From contig QQUA01000006.1 of NCBI GenBank assembly GCA_008501825.1, positions 434,001-498,000 of the forward strand: DNA of 64,000 bases, read 5' to 3'. This document shows positions 34,828 through 44,237 of the stretch, piece after piece (the first letter of the stretch is position 1; every line of letters begins with the position of its first letter). This stretch comes from Planctomycetota bacterium (GTDB lineage: Bacteria > Planctomycetota > UBA1135). The notes under the pieces are model-generated. The model did not search any database, was not told the DNA's origin, and saw only the letters and a list, made by a program, of their open reading frames with translations. The position numbers and the translations under genes were made by a program.

Positions 34828-36609
34828 ATGCTTCGTCTCGCCTTGCTCGTACTTCCGGTGGTCGGCGCCACCGTGGCCGCAACTTTGTGCCCGGGTTGTT
34901 TGTTGGTGGCGGAAGAAACCCCATCCCTGACTCTGGCGGAAATCAGCGATCAATATTGGAACCAGTTGCTGCGGGCCAAACCCCTGCAAGCCACTCGGTG
35001 GGGCTACGATTGGAATCGGGACCGCTTGCCCGATTTGACCGGCGAGCATCGGGAAAAGCGCAGCTTCGATCTGCGATATTTGTTGGCCGAGTTGCGAACT
35101 TTGCGGCCCTACTTGCAGGATGAAACATCGAAAACCGACGCCGACGTATTGAGCTTCCTTATTGAAAGGGAACTCGGTGAACTGGAGCATCGTTTTTATG
35201 AACGCGGTTTGGACCAGATGTACGGCCCACAAGTCTGGCTGTTGAACTTGCCGCAAGACCATCCCATGGGGCCGCAAGGGCGCAAGGATTACCTGGAGCG
35301 ATTGCGGGACTTTCCCCGCTTCATGGAGGAATACTTGGCCAATTTGCGGCAAGGGTTGGGCTCAGGGAACCGGCAGCCGCAAGTCGTGGTGGATCGCGTC
35401 CTGCGCCAGGTTGAAGAGATCTTGGAAGTGCCGGAACAAGATTCTCCTCTGGTCTGGGGTGCTCTGAATAGCGCTCGCAAAAAACGTTGGCTGTTGTGGG
35501 AAGAACCCTTTCACGAGGAAGTCGTGGCGGCGGTCAAGGAAAGCGTCTATCCGGCCTTCCGCCGTTTTCGCAGTTTCTTGGCTTTGGAATATCAAGGTGC
35601 CGCAGAGCCGGGGCTCCATCAGCAGAATGGTGGGGAATCCGCTTATGTTCACCGGATTTGGTATCACACGAGTTTGCGCAAGAGCCCAGGCGAAATTCAT
35701 CAGATCGGCTTGGATTTGATGGAAAGCCTGCAACAGGACATGTTGGCGATTGCTCAATCGATGGGGCACGAGGGTGATCTTGCCGCCTTTCAGGAGCAAC
35801 TGTTGGCGGATCCGGCCAACGTGTTCGAGGATCGAAAGGCGGTTACTGCCGCGGCAGGAGCCGAACTCGAACGGGCGAAGGCCATCTTGCCGGCCTTGTT
35901 TCATCGCCAGCCCAAGGCCGGTGTCGAAGTGAAAGCCTTGGAGGCTCATCGGGAAAAGGATGCGCCGGCGGGCTACTACCACCGCGGTTCCGGAGGTCCG
36001 GACTCTCCAGGAACCTATTACGTGAACACCTCCATGCCTGAGCAACGGCCGCGATTCAATTTACCGGCTTTGACCTTGCATGAAGCCGTGCCCGGCCACC
36101 ATTTCCAAGCTGCCTGGGCGGAAGAAATGGATTCTTTGCCGGAATTTCGCCGCCGTCTTTACATCCCCGCCTTTGGTGAGGGTTGGGCTTTGTATGCCGA
36201 GTTGCTGGGTGAGGAGCAGGGCCTTTATGAAACTCCCTTGCAGCGTTTCGGCATGCTGACCTATCAAGCCTGGAGGGCGGCTCGTTTAGTGGTGGATACC
36301 GGCATTCATGGCATGGGCTGGTCTCGGGAGCAGGCTCTGGATTACTTCCGCCAGAACCTGGCCCTTCCGGAAACCGAAATCCAAAATGAAATTGATCGCT
36401 ACATCATGTGGCCGGGGCAATCTTTGGCCTACATGCTCGGTAGCCTGGAAATCCAGCGTTTGCGGCAAAAGGCGGAGCGGCGCTTGGGTGACCGTTTTGA
36501 CGTCCGCGACTTCCACGGGCTCATCCTCAGTCAAGGCTCTCTTCCCCTTGCCGTGCTGGAGAAAGTGGTCGACCGGTGGCTGGAAAAACGAGCCACCGGC
36601 CGAAGCTAA
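34828..36609 (+). CDS. DUF885 peptidase-like protein
   Basis: A 593-residue protein with an N-terminal hydrophobic signal segment ending near a Cys-rich CPGC. The C-terminal half carries the DUF885 signature LTLHEAVPGHHFQ followed by FGEGWALYAELLGEE, an HExxxGHH...E zinc-binding arrangement typical of this metallopeptidase-like family, and later YIMWPGQSLAYMLG. It probably acts outside the cytoplasm on peptides or esters. Only 3 bp separate it from the TlpA-like gene, so the two are likely co-transcribed. Confidence 0.9.
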   Translation: MLRLALLVLPVVGATVAATLCPGCLLVAEETPSLTLAEISDQYWNQLLRAKPLQATRWGYDWNRDRLPDLTGEHREKRSFDLRYLLAELRTLRPYLQDETSKTDADVLSFLIERELGELEHRFYERGLDQMYGPQVWLLNLPQDHPMGPQGRKDYLERLRDFPRFMEEYLANLRQGLGSGNRQPQVVVDRVLRQVEEILEVPEQDSPLVWGALNSARKKRWLLWEEPFHEEVVAAVKESVYPAFRRFRSFLALEYQGAAEPGLHQQNGGESAYVHRIWYHTSLRKSPGEIHQIGLDLMESLQQDMLAIAQSMGHEGDLAAFQEQLLADPANVFEDRKAVTAAAGAELERAKAILPALFHRQPKAGVEVKALEAHREKDAPAGYYHRGSGGPDSPGTYYVNTSMPEQRPRFNLPALTLHEAVPGHHFQAAWAEEMDSLPEFRRRLYIPAFGEGWALYAELLGEEQGLYETPLQRFGMLTYQAWRAARLVVDTGIHGMGWSREQALDYFRQNLALPETEIQNEIDRYIMWPGQSLAYMLGSLEIQRLRQKAERRLGDRFDVRDFHGLILSQGSLPLAVLEKVVDRWLEKRATGRS

Positions 36610-36634
36610 CCTGCGGAGTTAAGAGCTTGGCACC

Positions 36635-38026
36635 TTAGAATTCGGGCTCGTCCTCACCTTCCCAGTCCTCGTGAGAAAACACCTGTTCCATCATGGAACG
36701 GATGCGATCGGCTAAATTCGGCAAATCCTTGCCTTCCGGATTCAAATTGAATGTCTCCGGATTAGGATCCGAAATCGGCTGGAAAGCTTGGAAGCGAAGA
36801 TGAAGCTCCGGGTTCTGCGGATCCCCGAAACGCATTTCCAGGGGATGGCCTTTGACTTTGTCGAGGGTGAGCTGCACCAAAACCGGTTCAGGATTCTCTC
36901 CGCCCATGGATTGGGTGGACAAAATCGGCGAGGCTTCACCGGTCAGGAAGACTTCCTGCTCGGATTCTGATTCCACCTTCAGAGCCATCAGAGGCTGCAA
37001 CTTATCGAATGCATCAGCCGGATCGGCATCTAGCGGGTTGGCTCCGAACAGGGCAGCCATGATTGGATTGCCTGGGCCCCGGGAAAATTCCTGCTTTAGA
37101 GCTTCGCCCTCTTGCCGGGTCATCACCGCCAGTCCACCTTCTCCGGTCGGCGACATGGCACTTTGGTCGGCGTAAATCAGGTCCTTGGTCAAAACGATGA
37201 CCTCTTTCGGCGGCTCCATTCCCGGCATGCCGCCGAAGGGAAGTTGCATAATCGAATCCATGCGAACTCCATACTTTGCCGAACGCATGAGGGAAATCTC
37301 TTTGCCAATTTTGACTTTTTCCATGTCTTGACCGGGCATACCGGCCATGACTTGAGTTTCTAAAATGACTTGATATTGCATGTTGTCGGCCCGCAAAGCC
37401 TGTTGGGCTTTTTGGATCCAAGCTTGAGCCGCCGCCGTGCTTTGCCAATTTCGATCCAGGGCTTTGGCGGCGATTTCCGCTTTCTTGGCCTGCTGGTCTT
37501 TCCGCCGCCGGATTTCTTCGTCTTTGCCAAGCAGCTTCAATAGGGGTAGGTCCATGGCAATGGGGTGGCCGATCCAGGCAATTTTTCCCTGGCCGTCGAC
37601 GAGAAAGGTGGTCGGAATGCCCTTTTTGCCGGCGGCTTCCATATAGCTTCGATACATCGACCGATCCGGATCGGCGGCCATTCGATACTGAGTCTTCTCC
37701 GCCCATGCCGGTTGCTTCAAAAACTGCGCCACCGTTTCCGCCGATTCATCGCTGACTCCAATGACGGTGATTTCTTTCTGATATTGCTGCTGCAAATCGG
37801 AAAGATGAGGCATTGCGTCTTTGCAGGGACTGCACCAAGTGGCCCAGAATTCCAACACGTAGACGTGACCGGCTTGGAAACTCTCCACCGCCTCTCCCTT
37901 GACCCAATGGTCGACACTGATGGGAGGAGCCGGATCTCCGCGCTTCAGTTTTTGTTGAGGGTGGGCGGCTGTAGCCGAGCCGATGGTGGCGATGGCGATG
38001 AGAAGAAGTCGAGAGAGGGTGGTCAT
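36635..38026 (-). CDS. TlpA-family redoxin fused to LolA/DUF2092-like C-terminal domain
   Basis: A 463-residue protein with signal peptide (LLLIAIATIGSATA). Residues about 25-165 form a TlpA thioredoxin domain (EFWATWCSPCKDAMPHL; GIPTTFLVDGQGKIAWIG). A basic helical linker follows (RRRKDQQAKKAEI). Residues about 215-430 look like a beta-barrel half related to LolA/DUF2092 lipid-binding proteins (LETQVMAG, YGVRMDS, KVKGHPLEMRFGDP). The fusion pairs redox and lipid-binding modules. The frame extends to 38119, but the signal peptide begins at the ATG at 38024-38026. Confidence 0.75.
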   Translation of the reverse strand: MTTLSRLLLIAIATIGSATAAHPQQKLKRGDPAPPISVDHWVKGEAVESFQAGHVYVLEFWATWCSPCKDAMPHLSDLQQQYQKEITVIGVSDESAETVAQFLKQPAWAEKTQYRMAADPDRSMYRSYMEAAGKKGIPTTFLVDGQGKIAWIGHPIAMDLPLLKLLGKDEEIRRRKDQQAKKAEIAAKALDRNWQSTAAAQAWIQKAQQALRADNMQYQVILETQVMAGMPGQDMEKVKIGKEISLMRSAKYGVRMDSIMQLPFGGMPGMEPPKEVIVLTKDLIYADQSAMSPTGEGGLAVMTRQEGEALKQEFSRGPGNPIMAALFGANPLDADPADAFDKLQPLMALKVESESEQEVFLTGEASPILSTQSMGGENPEPVLVQLTLDKVKGHPLEMRFGDPQNPELHLRFQAFQPISDPNPETFNLNPEGKDLPNLADRIRSMMEQVFSHEDWEGEDEPEF

Positions 38027-38183
38027 GTAGATTCTTTCCGCAAAGGGGAGGTCAAAAATGGAGCAAGGAACGTGCCAACCGGCTTTGGCTGGAAAAGGGT
38101 GGTTCGCCTTTGCTTCCACCTTTAATCGTCCTCAAATGAGGAAATCCGTGCGGAAATGAGGAACACCACCCCAGGCCCCCGCA

Positions 38184-40709
38184 TCAGCCATCGGCGACCA
38201 ATTCCTGCAAGCGGCTTACATAGGCTTGACGTTCGCGCCAGCGTTGGGTTTGTGTTTCCGGAGTGCCGGCCAAAGCTTCCTGAGCGTGTTTCAACGCGGT
38301 TGCCCACTCTCCCCGGGCTTCTTCGACTCTCGCCAAAACCATGAGAGCATGCAGGCAAGCTTGGGCTTTGTCGCCGAGTTCCTGCCGGCAGGCCAGGAGT
38401 TGACTTTGGGCGACGTCCAGGGCTTGATCCAATCGGCCGACTTTTTGTAGATGGCTGGTCAACCGGTAGCCGGTGTTCAAAGTCTGCGGATGGCAAAGTC
38501 CGTAGTGGTCCTTTCGCAATTGCCAAGTTTCGATGAGACGCGCTTCCGCTTCCTCGCTTTTGTCGAGCTGGCTTAAAACCCAGGCGTACAAGAGTTGGGA
38601 CAGCAAAGTGTCGTCATGCGTTTTCCCCAGAACTCGAACTCGGGCGGTCAGAACCCGATCGGCGGTTTGTTCGGCAGTGAGTAAATTGCCTAGCTTCTCC
38701 TGCATTTGGGCGATGGAATGCAGAGAGCGCAAGGTTTCCGGGTGGTCGTGCCCCAAGGTGTGGAGCCGGGAGCGATAAATTTCCTGGTGCAGACTCAGGG
38801 CTCGGCGGAAATTTCCCCGCTGTTGCAAACAGTTGGCCAGCAAATGGCCGGAAAGCAAGGTAGCCGGATCCTCCGGACCCAGTTCTTGACGTCGTTGTTG
38901 TTCGACCAGAACCGCCAACTCATAAGCTTCTCGCCGCTTGTTCAGGCTGAGATAAACCCGGACCAAACTGTGCTTGGCCGACAATGAAGCCGAGGCGTCC
39001 TGACCGAAAGCAGCTTCTTGGCTTTGGATGATATCCAATAGCAGAGTCTCTGCTTCCTGAGCGTGTCCGTCTCGCAAATAGATGCTGGCCAACAATTCTT
39101 GGGCCTCCCAAGTTTTTTCCCGGTCCAAGGGTTGCTGGCTTTTTCGGTAGGCGAGAAGGGAAAGAGCTTGTTCCTTGGCCTCCTCGTAGCGACCGAGTTG
39201 CCAAAGACTGAGCGTCTCCATTTCCAGCAGGTCGTAAACCTCTTTCGTGGCCCCGAAGTTCTTTTGCAAAAGGCTTCGAGCTTGCTGAAGCAAGGGAAGA
39301 GCTTGTCCGGGGCGGCCCAAACCCGATTGCACTTCGGCGATGGTGCTGAGCAACCGGGCGCGGACCGCCGGCTGGCCGGCCAAGTCGGCGGTGATCTCCA
39401 TGGCTCTCTCCACCAGACCTTGCGGATCTCCAAAGGGACCTTGGCTGGTGGCTCCTCCGTGAGCCATGGCCTGAACCACGTCCTCCAAAACTCGAATTGT
39501 GGTTTTCGCCGCCCGAGCGGCTTCATCCTCCGCCCGTTTGGTTTGTAGCAGCAGCAACAGGACGGCCACGAAGGCGGTGGACGCCACCGCGCTGGTGGCG
39601 CTGAACACCGGATGGCGCCGAGTCCAACGCCCGAGACGGGCGATGCGGCCTGGCGGACGGGCCCAAATCGGCTGGTGGTTCAGGTGCCGTCGAAGGTCGG
39701 CGGCCATGGCCGCTGCACTCGGGTAGCGGTTTTCCCGGCGCTTCTCCATGGCCTTCAGGCAGATCACCGCCAAATCCCCGGGGATCCTTCCGCGAATCTT
39801 CCGCGGGTCGATCGGCTCTTGCAGGCAGATCTTGTCCAGGACCTGCTGGCCGGTGTCACCTTCGAACGGGCGAGAAAGGGTGAGGCTCTCGTAAAGCGTT
39901 GCTCCTAAAGAAAATATGTCCGATCTCTTGTCCAGGCTTTGACGCCCGCGGATCTGCTCCGGGCTCATGTAGAAGGGGGTGCCGATCAAGTGCCCGGTTC
40001 GCGACAGGCTGAGGGCATCCTGGACCTTGGCCAAACCAAAATCAGCCAGCTTGGGATGGCCATCGGGGCTGAGCAGGATGTTGGCCGGCTTGATATCGCG
40101 GTGGATGACGCCGGCCTCATGGGCGGCTTCCAGAGCTTCCGCCACCTCGGCAAATAGCCCCGCCATTTCCTGATAGGTCTTGGGCCGGTGAACCCCCAGC
40201 CGGCGTCGATCCAGAATCAGGTCGGCCAGGGTGCGGCCCCCCGCCACCAGCTCTTGAGCGATGAAGTGGAAGCCCTGGTCCTCGCCGACGTCGTGAACCG
40301 CCACGATTCCGGGGTGGCTCAATCGCCCGGCCGCCACCGCTTCCCGCTCGAATTTCTGCCGCGACTCCGGAGAAAGGGCCAAATGCGGAAAGAGAATTTT
40401 CAGGGCTACCGGCCGGTCCAGGGACAGTTGCCGGGATTCCCAAACCACTCCCATGCCGCCGGAGCCGATTTGCCGAATCAGTTGGAAGTCGCCAAGCCTT
40501 TTCGGTAGCCGGCCTTGTCCCTGCTGGCCCGAGTCCAGCAACCCGGTGGCCCAGAGGGGAGCCAGGCGGCTGCGGATGGCTTCCGCCCGAGCCGGATGTT
40601 GCCGGCAAAGGGCTTCGACCGCGCCTTCGATTTGATCCTCGGGCAGCTCCAGACAGGGGGCCAGAAGCTCATCCAACTCGTCGAAGGGGGCATCTTGTGA
40701 GGAATCCAT
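38184..40709 (-). CDS. Ser/Thr protein kinase with transmembrane segment and TPR array
   Basis: An 841-residue protein. The kinase domain is at about 74-350: glycine loop IGSGGMGVV (81-89), Lys104 in VALKIL, HRDIKPAN (203-210), DFG (223-225) and the activation segment GTPFYMSPEQ. A single membrane helix follows near 370-392 (ATSAVASTAFVAVLLLLL), then TPR units to about 835 with many copies of a consensus such as GHDHPETLRSLHSIAQM. The kinase is cytoplasmic and the TPRs are probably outside. It is divergent from an ECF sigma factor 43 bp away, a common planctomycete pair in which the kinase and sigma factor form one signalling unit. Confidence 0.95.
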   Translation of the reverse strand: MDSSQDAPFDELDELLAPCLELPEDQIEGAVEALCRQHPARAEAIRSRLAPLWATGLLDSGQQGQGRLPKRLGDFQLIRQIGSGGMGVVWESRQLSLDRPVALKILFPHLALSPESRQKFEREAVAAGRLSHPGIVAVHDVGEDQGFHFIAQELVAGGRTLADLILDRRRLGVHRPKTYQEMAGLFAEVAEALEAAHEAGVIHRDIKPANILLSPDGHPKLADFGLAKVQDALSLSRTGHLIGTPFYMSPEQIRGRQSLDKRSDIFSLGATLYESLTLSRPFEGDTGQQVLDKICLQEPIDPRKIRGRIPGDLAVICLKAMEKRRENRYPSAAAMAADLRRHLNHQPIWARPPGRIARLGRWTRRHPVFSATSAVASTAFVAVLLLLLQTKRAEDEAARAAKTTIRVLEDVVQAMAHGGATSQGPFGDPQGLVERAMEITADLAGQPAVRARLLSTIAEVQSGLGRPGQALPLLQQARSLLQKNFGATKEVYDLLEMETLSLWQLGRYEEAKEQALSLLAYRKSQQPLDREKTWEAQELLASIYLRDGHAQEAETLLLDIIQSQEAAFGQDASASLSAKHSLVRVYLSLNKRREAYELAVLVEQQRRQELGPEDPATLLSGHLLANCLQQRGNFRRALSLHQEIYRSRLHTLGHDHPETLRSLHSIAQMQEKLGNLLTAEQTADRVLTARVRVLGKTHDDTLLSQLLYAWVLSQLDKSEEAEARLIETWQLRKDHYGLCHPQTLNTGYRLTSHLQKVGRLDQALDVAQSQLLACRQELGDKAQACLHALMVLARVEEARGEWATALKHAQEALAGTPETQTQRWRERQAYVSRLQELVADG

Positions 40710-40752
40710 GACCGCGACCGCCTCGCCATCTTAGATTGCTTAGAGGAAAGCT

Positions 40753-41346
40753 ATGAGCGGTAACGCCCCTTCTTCCCCTGACCAGACGCCGGGCCCCTCC
40801 GAAACACCGGAACCGGAGCAATTGCTGGAGCATCATCTGCCCAGCTTGTTGGTCTTCCTACGCTTGCGGGCCGGTCGGCTGTTGCGAGCCAAGGAATGGA
40901 GCATGGATTTGGCGCAATCGGTTTGTCGGGAAGCCTTGGAATCCTTCGATGACTTTGAATATCGGGGTGAACGTGCTTTTCGGGAGTGGCTCTATACCGT
41001 GGCTTCTCACAAAATCTTGGAGCGGGTGCGTTTTTATCAACGGGGCAAGCGCGATGTGCGCAAGGAAGTCCAACCGGTGGACCAAGGCGGCTTGGTCGAT
41101 TTGGTCAACGTGTATCGCAGCCACTTGCCGTCGCCGAGTCGGGATGCTTCCGCTCGCGAGGAGATTGAGCGGCTGGAGGACGCCTTCGATCGATTGAAGC
41201 CGGAAGAGCGAGAAGTCATATTGCTTTCCCGCTTTGCCGGCCTGACTCACGCCGAAATCGGTCGCCGTCAAAACCGGTCCGAGGAGGCCTCACGCAAGCT
41301 TTTATCTCGAGGCTTGCTGCGCTTGGCCAAGCTGTTGGAAGCCTAG
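40753..41346 (+). CDS. ECF-family RNA polymerase sigma factor
   Basis: A 197-residue protein. Region 2 covers about 30-95 (DLAQSVCREALESFDDFEY, then FREWLYTVASHKILERVRF). Region 4 is at about 140-195 with the HTH segment LKPEEREVILLSRFAGLTHAEIG. The first 25 residues are a Pro/Glu-rich tail. No anti-sigma factor is next to it; instead a Ser/Thr kinase-TPR gene is divergent, so control by phosphorylation is a reasonable inference. Confidence 0.92.
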   Translation: MSGNAPSSPDQTPGPSETPEPEQLLEHHLPSLLVFLRLRAGRLLRAKEWSMDLAQSVCREALESFDDFEYRGERAFREWLYTVASHKILERVRFYQRGKRDVRKEVQPVDQGGLVDLVNVYRSHLPSPSRDASAREEIERLEDAFDRLKPEEREVILLSRFAGLTHAEIGRRQNRSEEASRKLLSRGLLRLAKLLEA

Positions 41347-41370
41347 GACGTGGCTTCAAAGGCCATCGGA

Positions 41371-41739
41371 TCAATGAAGGAAGACCCAGGCCATGCGGCC
41401 GAAGAAGTACACGCCGATGCCGGCGTAAAAAGCCGAAAATAAGATCAGTGGGTAGTGCAAAATATCCAAGTTGCGAAACTCGCCTCGGCGCCAAGCGCGG
41501 TAGAGGGCATACAGGATGAGCAGGCACAGCGCGGCGTGGACGGCCAGCAGGATGTAGAACAGGATCTGGCCTTCTTGCTTCACTTCGTGAGGCCGATTCG
41601 CTCCCCAAACTGTCCAAACGAAAATGCCGGTGCTGGCTCCGATCAAGAGATAGCCGATGGCCGCCAGCTTGGCCGCCCACCAAAGCGAATCTTTCTCAGG
41701 CTCTTGGCGATTCGGTAGCGGCGGCAGAGAGCTATTCAT
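41371..41739 (-). CDS. Small membrane protein, three transmembrane helices
   Basis: A 122-residue protein that I do not recognise. Three hydrophobic segments lie at about 24-47, 60-80 and 95-118. The N-terminus is polar and proline-rich. It is convergent with the sigma factor gene, and stands alone. Confidence 0.6.
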   Translation of the reverse strand: MNSSLPPLPNRQEPEKDSLWWAAKLAAIGYLLIGASTGIFVWTVWGANRPHEVKQEGQILFYILLAVHAALCLLILYALYRAWRRGEFRNLDILHYPLILFSAFYAGIGVYFFGRMAWVFLH

Positions 41740-42429
41740 GAGATTAGCTTAGCCATTTCTTCGGGGTAAACCACCCTGGATCTTGGCGGCTTCCCGGGGA
41801 CGGAAGACGGGCCGCCTGACCACTCGTTTGAAAGGGAAAAGCTTCTATGCTTTCTGCATGGTCGAGTTCTGGGTGGAATCCTTCTTCCTTGAGGTCGGGA
41901 TTTCCGTTCTACTTTAGTTGGTGTCTTGGAAGGGGCTTCAGAATGCTTGGCCGTGGAAGGCTTCGAGTGCTTTTTGGGGGTGGGGGACCGTTTTTCTTGG
42001 CTCAGCCACCACCTTGGCAGTTTGTTTGATCGTCCAGGAATTGGAAACGGCGGAACTTATGCGGGCACGAAGATTGAATACCGCACCCTTATGGACGGCT
42101 TTTCTTCGGAACGATCCGGTAGTGGTTTGCAGTTCCGGCCGGATCCTTCCCCAAAGCCGACCTGGTTGGGAAGGGCGCCGCACGCCGGAGAAGGGCGGTG
42201 ATGTTTCATCTTTGTGAAGAAGTCCTGGAAAAGGTGGAAACCAGTTTAGGGCGAACTATCGACGGCCTTTGGCACCCAGTGCCTCCCAAAATCCAACGTT
42301 AGGCTTTCTTGCGATTTTTTTAAATCCTCCGGAACCGGAGGATTGGGCTCGGGTTCCACCTGAAGAGTCAAGAGATACGGCTTCGACTCTCCCCCCAAGT
42401 TCTGGTCGGCTGTTTGCTTGCGCGGAAAC
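41740..42429. other. Long intergenic region with a perfect 22-bp palindrome
   Basis: About 690 bp without a convincing gene. Overlapping short frames on the plus strand at 41918-42217 and 41926-42201 have no recognisable domain. At 42323-42344 is a perfect 10-bp inverted repeat, AATCCTCCGG, 2-nt centre AA, CCGGAGGATT, preceded by a T-run at 42315-42321. It lies about 85 bp upstream of the cytochrome c peroxidase start and is not followed by a T-run on either strand, so it is more likely an operator or leader structure than a terminator. Confidence 0.45.
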
Positions 42430-44085
42430 ATGGTCTACTTCATTCGATGGATACCCCCCCTGCTACTGACGCTAATCAGTAGCAACGCCCTGGCGGCTGC
42501 GGCACCCCAGGGCGGCCTGCCGTTGCCGCCGGTGCCGCCTGAAAACCCGATCACTCCTGAAAAGGCGGTGCTCGGCAAGATGTTGTTTTGGGAAGAACAG
42601 CTTTCCAGCGACAACACGGTTGCTTGCGGCACTTGCCACCAAAGCGCCCAAGGATTTACCGACCCGCGATTTGGCGTGAACCCGGGAGGCGACGGCATCA
42701 CCCCATCTCCGGACGACGTGTTTACTTCTCCTGGGGTTCGGAATTGCGATGAGCAAGGTTACTTGCAGCCGTCCCAAGCCTTTGGCTTGAACGTGCAACT
42801 CACGGACCGGCGCACCCCGGAAATCTTCGGTGCCCTTTACCAAGAAGAAATCTTTTGGGACGGGCGAGCTGAGGATACTTTCCTCAATCCTGAAACCGGG
42901 GCGGTGAGCATCCAAACCGGCGGTGCTTTAGAAAGTCAAGCGGTGGGCCCGCCGTTGAGCGACGTGGAAATGGCCCACGAGAATCGGGACTGGCCAGCTT
43001 TGATTGACAAGTTGCGCACCGCCCGCCCGATGGCCTTGGCTACCGACCTTCCTGCCGACGTCGCGAACGCCTTGGCGAATCAACCGAACTACCCGGAGTT
43101 GTTCCGGCGCGCATTTGGCGACCCGCAGATCACCGCCGAACGCGTTGCCTTTGCCATTGCCACTTACGAGCGAACCCTGGTTCCGAATCAAAGTCCGTGG
43201 GACCGATTCATTGCCGGCGACAATAATGCTTTGACCCCGGACCAACGGGCGGGTTGGGATCAATTCCGCGGGCCGGCCAATTGCGCCGCCTGTCATACGC
43301 CTCCTTTCTTCAGTGACGGCGACTTCCACAACCTTGGTTTGCGTCCCATCAACCAGGACTCGGGACGACAACAAGTAACCGGAGACTTTGCCGACCGCGG
43401 TAAGTTCAAAACCCCGTCGCTTCGCAACGCTGGTTTGAGAACTCGTTTCTTCCACACCGGGCAGGACACCGAGCTGTTTCCCCGCGGAGTGGCCGGGTTC
43501 TACCTGAACGGAGGCGGTCCCTTCTTGGACAATAAAGACCCTTTGTTGCGGCCTCTCAACGGTGTGCCCGGCATCGACATGCGTCAGATCATGGACTTTG
43601 TCGAGAACGGACTGACCGATCCGCGGGTGGCAAACTTGGATCCGCCGTTCGATAAGCCGACTTTGTACAGCGAGCGGGTGCGCCCCGGCAGCAATTTGTT
43701 CGGTCCAGATCAACCGGGAAGTGGCGGTTTGGTGCCGCAGATCTTGGCCGACGTTCCGGCAGTGGCCGGTGGCTTGGATTTCAAGATCGGCCTGGATCGA
43801 GCTCTCGGAGGAACCTCCGCCTTGTTGTTGATCTCCACCGAAATGGGAGACGGAAATCTTTACCAGGGGATTCCGCTGAACGTGGCTTTGCCGCTTTGGA
43901 AATCCTTCTCTGTCGAAGTTGCTGGCTTCGGTCCGGGTAATGGCTACGCTTCCCAGTTCCTGTACCCGACGGCCAATCCGGCGGCAGTGGGTCGCAACTT
44001 CTACGCCCAATGGGCGGTCTCCGACGCCGGGGCGCCTGGCGGAGCCGGCAGTGCCACCCGAGGTGCCAGCTTCCAGATCCATTAA
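42430..44085 (+). CDS. Di-haem cytochrome c peroxidase/MauG-like protein with C-terminal module
   Basis: A 551-residue secreted protein, signal peptide ending near SSNALAAAA. Two haem motifs are present: CGTCH (about residue 62) and CAACH (about 289). The flanking TPEIFGALYQEEIFWDGRAE, LSDVEMA and KFKTPSLRNAGLRTRFFH are typical of the CcpA/MauG family, which reduces H2O2 or oxidises other substrates in the periplasm. The last 90 residues (LGGTSALLLISTEMG onward) are an added beta module, similar to modules in neighbouring secreted proteins. ATG at 42430 is used; a TTG at 42418 is possible. A terminator follows. Confidence 0.9.
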   Translation: MVYFIRWIPPLLLTLISSNALAAAAPQGGLPLPPVPPENPITPEKAVLGKMLFWEEQLSSDNTVACGTCHQSAQGFTDPRFGVNPGGDGITPSPDDVFTSPGVRNCDEQGYLQPSQAFGLNVQLTDRRTPEIFGALYQEEIFWDGRAEDTFLNPETGAVSIQTGGALESQAVGPPLSDVEMAHENRDWPALIDKLRTARPMALATDLPADVANALANQPNYPELFRRAFGDPQITAERVAFAIATYERTLVPNQSPWDRFIAGDNNALTPDQRAGWDQFRGPANCAACHTPPFFSDGDFHNLGLRPINQDSGRQQVTGDFADRGKFKTPSLRNAGLRTRFFHTGQDTELFPRGVAGFYLNGGGPFLDNKDPLLRPLNGVPGIDMRQIMDFVENGLTDPRVANLDPPFDKPTLYSERVRPGSNLFGPDQPGSGGLVPQILADVPAVAGGLDFKIGLDRALGGTSALLLISTEMGDGNLYQGIPLNVALPLWKSFSVEVAGFGPGNGYASQFLYPTANPAAVGRNFYAQWAVSDAGAPGGAGSATRGASFQIH

Positions 44086-44186
44086 GGCTGGCTGGGAACG
44101 GGACGGCTTCCTTGCCTAGGAGAATCGAAAGGACGGCCCCCCCATTCCATCTTTACCCATCCCAACTGAAGACACGCTCTTCAGGG

Positions 44187-44219
44187 CGGCGCTTCCTCCG
44201 GGAAGCGCCGTTTATTTTT
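44187..44219 (+). terminator. Intrinsic terminator after cytochrome c peroxidase
   Basis: A perfect 10-bp stem, CGGCGCTTCC (44187-44196) and GGAAGCGCCG (44201-44210), TCCG loop, followed by TTTATTTTT. Confidence 0.85.
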
Positions 44220-44237
44220 GATTCCGGAAAGGTCCGA

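Noticed and set aside
41918..42217. Two overlapping short plus-strand ORFs in the long intergenic region
   Set aside because: Neither has a family match or consistent signal features; the frames overlap each other and have no ribosome binding site.
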